Both the position numbers and the translations under genes were made by a program. This document shows, in pieces, positions 56,390 to 64,000 of a DNA stretch of 64,000 bases; position 1 is the first letter of the stretch; each line of letters opens with the position of its first letter. The notes under the pieces are model-generated. The model did not search any database, had not been told where the DNA came from, and worked only from the letters and a program-made list of their open reading frames with translations. Source of the DNA: Jaltomata sinuosa (lineage: Eukaryota > Streptophyta > Magnoliopsida > Solanales > Solanaceae); the NCBI GenBank assembly GCA_003996215.1, contig QJPP01000805.1:558001-622000 (forward strand), written 5' to 3'.

Positions 56390-59300
56390 ACCCCCCTAGC
56401 TGTATGATAAGGAGCTGATTTTGGGGAAATATTGGGGGTTCTAGAGAATCATTTCTCTAACATCACGTAACCAGTCAGCTTTGGGAAGAAAAACACTAAA
56501 AAATTGAGTTCTAAAGGATTGGGTATTAGTCCGGTGGTGGTAAGCTCTTTCGGTGAAGTTCTAAGCCCGAGTTGCTTCCCCAAAAAAGGTGAATCCCTTA
56601 ACCTCCTCCTTTACTGTTTTTGTTGTTTTCATTTTTGCTTTTATAATGTTTAAACCTTGGTGAAATCTGGTTCTGGTCTTGTTTGTTAGTATCAAAGATA
56701 TGCGCTTAAATGTTAGACTAATAATATGATTTCGAGTAGCAATCTTGTGTTAGAAGTGTGGTCTTTTACTGATTTTGTTTAATTTGTTAAAACAGTGAGT
56801 ATGAGCATAAATTTGAGCCTAGATTGTTGTTAAATGATGTTAAATCTGTCTCGCTTTGTTCATAAAAATGTTTGGTTTTGATCCTTGTTTATTCCCCAAC
56901 CCCTCTTCATAAGGAGCAATTTGAATTACTGCAGACTGGTTTCCTCCCATATACCCCCGCTGATGCCTATTTCCTACCATTGAAGAAAATAGAGAAAACT
57001 ATCATGTTCTTATTGGCTTACCAACTTTGCCTAAACTGATATTTCGTATATGTATTGATTAAGTGTTGATATGTTTTGTTCATGGTTGTTTGTGATGATT
57101 TTTAAACTTTTTTTCCCTTCCCTGTATATACCCCTTGATTTCATTAGCCTGTGTTCGAATTATATGATGATTAAATGCCAGAAACTTGAGCATGAATTTG
57201 TTGCTAGAATTTAAGGCTGATTTTGTTCATGAAAAGATTAGTCTTTCTCTTTGTTGAACCTGTTTTCTCCTCTTTACTGTCTTAACTATGTATGAACTGT
57301 TAGCCTTACTCTCCCATACTTGAGGGTGATGCTTAGGTTAGTTTTAAACCTTGATTGTCTATGGTTTAGTTGGTTCTTAAGTAAACTGTGTAGTATATAT
57401 ATATTTGAGTACAAATTTTCATATTTGTTAATTGATTTGAGCATGTTTAACCCCTACCCTATTTACCCTTAGATTTGAACTTGATTTTAAATGGTTTTTC
57501 TTCCTTTCCCTATTGTTTCTTGCTATGTGGTATCAATCTACATGTTTGAACTGTAAGTATCATTTAGGATGATGCTTGGGTCATCTTTGAGTCCTGATTT
57601 CTTCTCATAAGTTTGTTGGTTTCATTAAGTATAGCATGAGCACATGTTGCCTATTGGTTTGTTGATGAAAAATGTTCAAACCCCCTTCTTGCTTCCCTTT
57701 GTTTTACAGTAATCATGATTTTCCTCTTCCTTTTCCCTTTTCACTGTTTTGCTAATGCTGAAATGACTAAGTGATGCATATGACATAGTTAGGTTTTGTT
57801 GTTATCTTCTTATGTTTGAATTGGTGTCTAGTAATGCTTGTAGAACATTGTGACCTATTAAAGCTTCAAAACTGCTATGTTACTTTGTTTTCTATATGAA
57901 GATGTTATAGGTTTTTAGACCTGTTCAACTCTCATCCCCTTTCCCTCATTTTTTATCTGTTACCCTGTTCCTTTCCCCCTTCTCTTGAAATGATTTTAGC
58001 ATACTAGACGGTTGTTGTGTGATTAGAATTTGTTAAGGTCTAAGGTTTTAAGAATCTGAACTCCATGATTGTTGCGTGTGTAAGTTCTGTCATGGAAGAG
58101 AACTATAGGTGAGGCATGCTTCCTTGTGACATGTTCCTCACCCCTGTAGGTTTCTCTGATTCATCTTCATCCAGATGAACACTTCCCTGTTTGCTTTACA
58201 TGTTACCTGTATGGACCATGAGATGATTTCGGCCTATATCATGTTAATAGCTTTCCCATATACTTCTCCTTTGTTTTCTTGAGTGATTTCTTATTAGTTA
58301 TCCTGAGTAATCAATGTTAAAAATTCTTGTTCATATCGCTTGACTTGTCTATGACTGGTATGTGATTTCCAGATTAGGTTCTTAAATTAGTCTTTTGTTC
58401 AAATTATATGGAATCTGCTCTATATGTTTAAATGTAAGTATTGAAAAATGTTGAATATGTGCCTTATGCCTATGTGATACCACTTTCGTGCATCTAAGAA
58501 TACATGTCTTGTTTGAACCACTCCCTACCCCCTTATTGATTTTCTGAAAAATGGTTAATCCATATGAATGTTTTGAAATGGCTAAGTTTCATAAAACATA
58601 TGTCTTAAATGACAAAATTAGTGATTTTATTGTATGAATGTCCTTGTTTCATATGCTTTAACTTGGTATAAATACCTGCGCATTGGTGTATATTTCTATT
58701 TGAATTATTTTCTTTGTTTAATTTAGTAAAGACACGTACTAATCCTCATTTATTTTACTCTTTCTATGTATAAAATCCGGTGGAGTCCAACTGGACTCCC
58801 AAAATTCCCCTGCATCTTATAGTTGGGCTTAGCCCAACATTATTTGATGGTCCAGCAAGAATAAGCCCAAAAAGGCTAAAACATCAGAGGCAGCAGAGGC
58901 AACGGTGGAGAGAAATGGGCCACGCCCAAAAGAAATGATCCGCATTGGAAAAAGTCTAAAATGGACTGAATAAATAAATTTGGGCCAAAGCCTATAAGAT
59001 TCAGCAGCAGCAGTAGCCCAAAGGGCTAAAAGATGAAAAATGGACTAAGTCCAAAGTGAAAACGGCGGTGGGCCTAAAGAGGGCCCACACACTAGTATTA
59101 GGACAGGATTAACATATTTTAATTATGTCTTCTTGTTACTTAGTTGATTAGTTTGATTGTATAATTGGACTAACTTTGCGAAACTTAGTTAAATTATCCC
59201 CAAAAGGAATCAAACATTCTGATAATTACTGTTTCATTTACTCAATTTGTTTAATTTCAACTCTTTTCTTTCCGTGAGTATAAAAGATGGACCCCTTTTT

Positions 59301-59452
59301 ATTGTCTTTTATAAAACAACCTTTTTTTCATAATTATCCTCTAAAATCAATCTTCTTTATAAAAACAAGATATTTTATAAACCAATCTCATTTTCAAAAG
59401 TTAGTCAACAAGTTAGTTTTTCAAACAAGCCCAGGCAACCGCGAGTTAGCGG

Positions 59453-59487
59453 ATACTCTTGGTGCCTTAACACCCTTCCAAGAGTAT
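59453..59487 (+). other. Stem-loop in the Ogre LTR
   Basis: ATACTCTTGG (59453-59462) and CCAAGAGTAT (59478-59487) form a perfect 10-bp stem. The 15-base loop contains TGCCTTAACACC. I recall similar hairpins at this place in Tat-lineage LTRs. A role in RNA processing or 3'-end formation is inference. Confidence 0.7.
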
Positions 59488-59712
59488 TAACTTGTACCCT
59501 TACCCTTAATCTCTTAATTTTTAAAGTCTTTATCTGTTTTGGGATTTTAAAAATTCTTATAAGTTTTTTCTTGGTTTTTACTTTATAAAAACTAAGTGGC
59601 GACTCTTTCTTTTAATTGAAAACATTTCAGAAACTTTAATTAGATTTTTGAAATGAACCTTTCAACAAACAAAGCCATGTTTTTCCGTCCTTGCCCGAAA
59701 TGGATCAAAACA

Positions 59713-60146
59713 TAATGGCGACTCTGCTGGGGATAATTCAACTAGGTTCTAACCTTATTGTTTGAAACGAACTTGTTTGACTAACTATTCGGAAATTGTA
59801 ATAATTATAACTTTATTGCTTTCCCTAAATTGTTTACTTTTTCTGCGATTATAAATTGTTCATGGCATTTTCTGTCTCTCTTGGCAAAGCATTAGAATGC
59901 ATTAGGGGTAAAAAGGCGATTACGCAAATCTTTGCGGTCGTTCTTGACAAAATACATAATTTTCAAAATAGACGAGTGAAGTAGTTGACCCGCGGTCGGT
60001 TAACGGTCACTTGTTGTTTCAAGCTTAGGTTGTCTGCCTGGGTTCCAGGTCAGTTTTGAAACCTATTCTAGAAACTTAGGATAAAGCGAAACTAAATCCC
60101 TAAAATAGGCATTAGCCTAGGATGTCTTAATATCCAAGGGATATTA
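59713..60146 (+). other. Ogre-like leader, interrupted
   Basis: About 430 bp of untranslated leader without coding features, ending where a minus-strand chromovirus LTR starts at 60147. Confidence 0.7.
59716..59733 (+). promoter_or_regulatory. Primer binding site (tRNA-Arg type)
   Basis: TGGCGACTCTGCTGGGGA, starting four bases after the LTR end. It is the primer site typical of Ogre elements. A related TGGCGACTCT occurs 120 bp upstream, at about 59597, inside the LTR. Confidence 0.85.
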
Positions 60147-60841
60147 TGTCATGCCCCAAACCATGGGAGGCATGACCGGTACCCGGTGCCCCAAAAGGCT
60201 GAGGGTGCCAAAATAAAGTATATCTCTATTGAACCTGCTGGGGGTCTGAGACCGACAAGGTCTCTAAAAATAGCAATTTGAAACCTTGAAAGCTCAATAG
60301 TAGGTAAACAACTCAAGGCCGACAAGGCTATTATCATAGTAGATAGCTAATAACAAGGCCGACAAGGCCATACCCAACACTGATATACATATACACGTCT
60401 ACAAGCCTCTAGGAGTAAGTATAATATCTCATATCCAGGACAGGGCCCTGGACTACCTATAAGCTGTACATATACATAACCTAGTCAAAATATAATCTAG
60501 ACCTCTGACTCGTCAGCTCCAGGAAGAATGGAGCTTACCAAAATGGCTGAACTCTGCAACTCCTACTGAAGAGGTCTGTCTGGGTTTCTATCTGGATCTG
60601 CAGGCATGAATGCAGCGCCCCCCAGGCAATGGGGACATTAGTATGACAATAATGTACTGGCATGTAAGGTAGAAACATAAAAGCAAGTCGCAAGTAGTAA
60701 ATTTGAACAAGATATAATACGAAACTTGTAAACTGTAATTGGTAAGACTCGTTAAGCTATTTTCTCCTTTATTCTTTTTAGATCACAACATATGCATTAA
60801 CTCACACCGCAACTCACTCTTTATAACTCACGATGAACCAC

Positions 60842-61010
60842 AATAGCGCCTCTGCGCACCCTGTATATAATGGCCTCAATATGACAGTAGCGCCTCGGCG
60901 CACACTATGTATATAATGGCCTCAATATGGTAGTAGCACCTCGGTGCACACTATGTATATAATAGCCTCAATATGGCAGTAGCACCTCGGTTCACACTAA
61001 CACGCAATCC
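60842..61010 (+). repeat. Tandem repeat, about 46 bp, four units
   Basis: Units start at 60842, 60886, 60932 and 60978. The core is AGTAGCGCCTCGGCGCACAC then TATATAATGGCCTCAATATG; GCGCCTCGGCGC is an interrupted palindrome that decays to GCACCTCGGTGC in later units. Confidence 0.9.
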
Positions 61011-61607
61011 ATGCATAATAAGTGTATTACTAGATTGACCTTCAAAGCTACTCTTGTTAGTTATAGAGGTTCATTTAGATAACTTCTTTAGCCTTGACTT
61101 AATAGATGTTGGACTCAACTTACCAAGCACATGTGAATGGGGATTTGACTTGCTAACCTTCCTTTTATACTTTCTAAAGCTTGATTAGGGATCACAATAC
61201 AAAGAAGAAATTTGACAAAAGGATAACTTACGTTTCGTGCAAAAAGAATCAGATTTTTTATAAGAAGGCAACTTGAATCACCATAATGTATCACTTATTT
61301 CTTTAAGACTTGTTAAGTTACCAAATCAGCTCTCTTATAATAGAATACTCAAATTCCTCTTTCGGAGATATAGAGTTCCATTTCTAGATTCATGCCGATA
61401 AGGAATAAAGAAGCCTTAACATACCTTGTTCCTCTCGAAGATTGCGCTTACCACAACTTGGACTTTCCTTTATTAAATTAATCTACAACACAAGGGTATA
61501 ATGAAGCTAATATTAGCTCTTAAACTTGATGCAACTTTTCCAAAACAGTAGCTAAACATTTCCCGGGCAGATTTACGTATTTTCCATTAATTAAAGGTGT
61601 ATCGTCA

Positions 61608-61870
61608 CACCTTTCTCCCCTATCCAAAAAACATCACACACACCCCCCGCCCCCCACCCCCCACCCCCCCCCCCCCCCACCCAGCCCCCCCACCCTCACC
61701 CACCCGGCCCACCAGGCCACCCGCCCACCCCCTGCCACCGCCCCAGCCCCCACTCCACCCGCCCCCACGACCCCCAACAGACACGCACCCCACCGCCTAC
61801 CCCCCGGATCCGCACACACCTCCCCCGAACGATCCACCCCACGCCCACACCAGCGGGCACTCACCCCCAG
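61608..61870. repeat. C-rich low-complexity block
   Basis: Runs of C broken by single A, G or T. On the minus strand, the direction of the LTR, it is G-rich with many runs of three or more G and could form G-quadruplexes. Exact length may reflect assembly difficulty. Confidence 0.75.
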
Positions 61871-62948
61871 TCGCGTCCCACACCAACATTACTGCCTCCA
61901 ATAATAAAAGAACACGATCAAAACAGCTCCGATACACAACTACCATCGCCACAATACAGATAGCGAACACATTGAACCCACGGCTTGTCGATCGCCACCC
62001 CCGTGAGTTCTTACAACAATTGTCCATCCGAACTTCAATCCAAAAATATGATTATGGGCAGAGTACTTACCACACTTGAAGGAGTGTTTTTATCCTCTTT
62101 TTATTGATGCCTTGAAAATCTTAAGTAACCCCTACACATACACCAACAAGAGAAGAAGAAATTTCTTAATTGTTACACAATTTCTAAGTGTCCAACCTTA
62201 AGGAAGGGGCTGCCATAGTTCATGTCTTTCTTACCATAGGATATCCTAGAAATATGTAGTATATTAATACCAAGATAACAAGTTGTTTAACTCACCTTAA
62301 TCTTGAATAAATCTTGATCTTCTTAGAACCCTAAAGGGAGAAAGGGGCTGCCAAAAGGAAAGGAGATAAGAGAGAATTTTTCCAGCTTTTTGAGATCAAT
62401 ATTGATCAACAAAAGGTATGTATAAAGGGACCTTTTTGGACGACGTTTTTGAGTATATTTGGGCCAAAATGGGTCAAGAAACTTGGGCCAAAATTACCCT
62501 TTGCTTGGGCCTCAAAAGGGTTAAGTTTTGTGGCTGATTTTGGGCTTCTCTTGGGTCAAAATGTGGTCAATATTGGTGGCTACCTTTTGTAGTTGTTTGG
62601 GCCAGATTTGGTTGTGCTTTGATGGGCCAAATTTAAGCTTCATTTGGGCTACCATTAGGTCTAATAGTCCATGGTGTTTCTGCCCATAATCGGCCCTCGG
62701 AACATAGTTCGTTAGCGTAGGTAGGTGATGCACCTACTTTTCACCTAAGAGCTTAGATAAGTCGAGCAAGCACCTCACTTGTTTTATCTCATTTTCAAAA
62801 CCCTCATCCTTATACTTTTAACTTAACACTTATATACATTTGACCATTTCAAATTCTAGTCCAATGTACCCCTTCACAATCTTGAGCTCAAGTACCTTCG
62901 TTGATATTAACTTAGTCATATAGGTTTTGAAAGGTACGGGGTGTCACA

Positions 62949-62961
62949 TCCTTCCCCACTT
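62949..62961 (-). promoter_or_regulatory. Polypurine tract, minus strand
   Basis: AAGTGGGGAAGGA on the minus strand, immediately before the LTR start at 62948. Confidence 0.8.
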
Positions 62962-63221
62962 AGAATCATTCATCCTCGAATGAGGGTAATACGTATAGAG
63001 CCCTAGTACTTTGGGATTTCTAGAAATTTTGGCAGAGTTTCCTTTATAATTGGGACTATCCAAAAACCTGAAACTCAGCAAAAGTCCAGCACAATGCCTC
63101 ACAGGGCGATACAATGATATACAATTAAATGCAATAATTTGCACATGTTCAAACTTGATCATATTTGCACAGTAGGAAGAATATCAAGAACATAAGGACA
63201 TGACTTACCTCTATACTATAT

Positions 63222-64000
63222 TCAGGTTGTAAATAACTGGGGATACTTTTTCCTCATTTCTTCCTCGGCTTCCCACGTCATTTCCTCGACATTATTATTT
63301 CTCCATAACACCGTTACTGAGGCTACTTCTTTGGTTCTGAGCTTCCTAACTTGATGATCTAGGATAGAAATTGGTACTTCCTTATAGGATAAGTCTTCAG
63401 AAAGTTGAACATCATTGATAGGCATAATACGTGAAGGATCTCCTATGCACCTTTCGTAGCGTCGATACATGAAATACAGGATGGACTGTCTCCAATTATG
63501 TGGGTAAATCTAGCTCATATGCCACTTTTGCTACCCTCCGAATGATCATGTATGGTCCAATATATCTTGGACTAAGCTTTCCCTTTTTACCAAATCGCAT
63601 AACGCCTTTCATGGGCGAAACCTTTAGGAAAACCCAATCACTAATATTAAATTCCAAATCCCGACGTTGCACATTTGCATATGATTTCTGCCTACTCTGG
63701 GCTATTTGTAATCTTTCTCGGATTAGCTTCACCTTCTCCATTGCCTGATTAACTAGGTCTGGCCCTAATAATCCTACTTCTCCAATTTCAAACCATCCAA
63801 TCGGTGATCTACACTTTCGTCCGTATAAAGCCTTATAAGGAGCCATTTGAATGCTTGCATGGAAGCTATTATTATAAGCAAACTCAATTAGTGGCAAGTG
63901 GTCATCCCAACCCTCTTTAAAATCTAGTACACAAGATCATAGCATATCTTCGATTGTTTGAATAGTGCGTTCAGCTTGTCCATCTGTCTGTGGATGAAAA
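63222..64000 (-). pseudogene. pol: Chromovirus integrase C-terminus and chromodomain, partial
   Basis: Read from the window end on the minus strand. The core end is present as FHPQTDGQAERT with the catalytic Glu, followed by a TGA near 63936 (probably from CGA). FAYNNSFHASIQMAPYKALY and GRKCRSPIGWF follow, and then the C-terminal GPY/F-type module PMKGVMRFGKKGKLSPRYIGPY. A TAA near 63488 and a one-base insertion near 63460 precede the chromodomain-like tail ISILDHQVRKLRTKEVASV and VEEMTWEAEEEM. The arrangement matches the element at 37315-44577. The rest of the element is outside the window. The stretch 62962-63221 is non-coding. Confidence 0.92.

Larger units (their letters stand above)
54168..57177 (+). 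repeat. Tandem duplication within the Ogre LTR
   Basis: Unit 1 is 54168-55625 (1458 bp) and unit 2 is 55626-57177. Both start TTAAATCATTTAAATTCTAG. They differ by few substitutions, the length of a poly-C run (near 54895 and 56357) and a 93-bp segment (about 56911-57003) present only in unit 2. Confidence 0.93.
53751..59712 (+). repeat. Ogre/Tat-like LTR of 5962 bp
   Basis: It runs from TGTCGACACCTGATTTTTAC to ATCAAAACA, followed by a tRNA-Arg-type primer site. Such length and primer are known for Ogre elements (Tat lineage of Ty3/gypsy). The 5' part holds a tandem duplication of 1.46 kb that includes the TATA box. Small ORFs (for example 54362-54652) have no protein features. The region 57178-59450 shows nothing further that I can name. 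Confidence 0.9.
60147..62948 (-). repeat. 3' LTR of minus-strand chromovirus (2.8 kb)
   Basis: On the minus strand it starts TGTGACACCCCGTACC at 62948, right after a polypurine tract, and ends GGTTTGGGGCATGACA at 60147. It includes a 46-bp tandem repeat (60842-61010) and a very C-rich block (61608-61870). The Pro-rich ORF at 61597-62079 is a by-product of that composition. Confidence 0.85.

Noticed and set aside
60842..61010. Possible CRISPR array (regular repeats)
   Set aside because: Units are contiguous without unique spacers, in a plant LTR; an ordinary tandem repeat.
61597..62079. A 160-codon proline-rich ORF and Gly-rich ORFs on the other strand
   Set aside because: It is created by the C-rich low-complexity block inside an LTR; no domain, no homologous pattern, and composition explains it.

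Overview
This window is plant nuclear DNA made almost entirely of transposable elements. Nested LTR retrotransposons, a hAT DNA transposon, a LINE, CACTA and MITE remnants and an Ogre-type LTR of about 6 kb point to a large dicot genome, in pericentromeric or other heterochromatin. LTRs starting TGTAATGACC, TGTAACACC, TGATAAGT and TGTCGACACC, the LINE type and ORFs that look like the 'putative plant transposon protein' family (PF20167) suggest Solanaceae. That is inference from remembered families, not a database match. I see no single-copy host gene, rRNA, tRNA gene or CRISPR array.

Layout. 1-371 and 8403-9507 are two halves of one PF20167-type ORF, split by a Ty3/gypsy element (372-8402) that itself holds a solo LTR (4304-5644). 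9508-11832 holds two LTR 5' ends facing each other around a CACTA-like and a MITE-like insertion. 11833-15535 is a minus-strand gypsy remnant with a gag fragment. 15536-18640 is non-coding, with two LTR fragments. 18641-23510 is a second minus-strand gypsy remnant with a 3.4 kb LTR. 23511-25078 holds another LTR fragment and a CACTA tip. 25079-37314 is an Athila/Tat-like element with gag and a PF20167-type ORF but no pol, interrupted by a complete hAT element (27286-31246). 37315-44577 is a chromovirus lacking RT and RNase H. 44578-46380 is AT-rich and unassigned. 46381-50345 is a 5'-complete but 3'-truncated LINE. 50346-53750 holds Athila-like LTRs and a chromovirus LTR fragment. 53751-60146 is the left end of an Ogre-like element. 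From 60147 to the window end lies the 3' part of a minus-strand chromovirus.

How it fits together. None of the elements with both ends or enough interior in the window carries a complete pol. They lack the integrase core, RT plus RNase H, the centre of gag or all of pol, and most stops look like C-to-T or G-to-A changes, as expected of old methylated copies. The exception is the 443-codon gag at 25163-26494, which is open throughout. The most striking structure not explained by coding is a cluster of short, degenerate, palindromic GC-rich 'words' near the 5' end of LTRs from several lineages. The words change between LTRs of one subfamily and are partly shared between unrelated lineages. Boundaries marked by TG...CA ends and target-site duplications are good to a base or two; the others are approximate.
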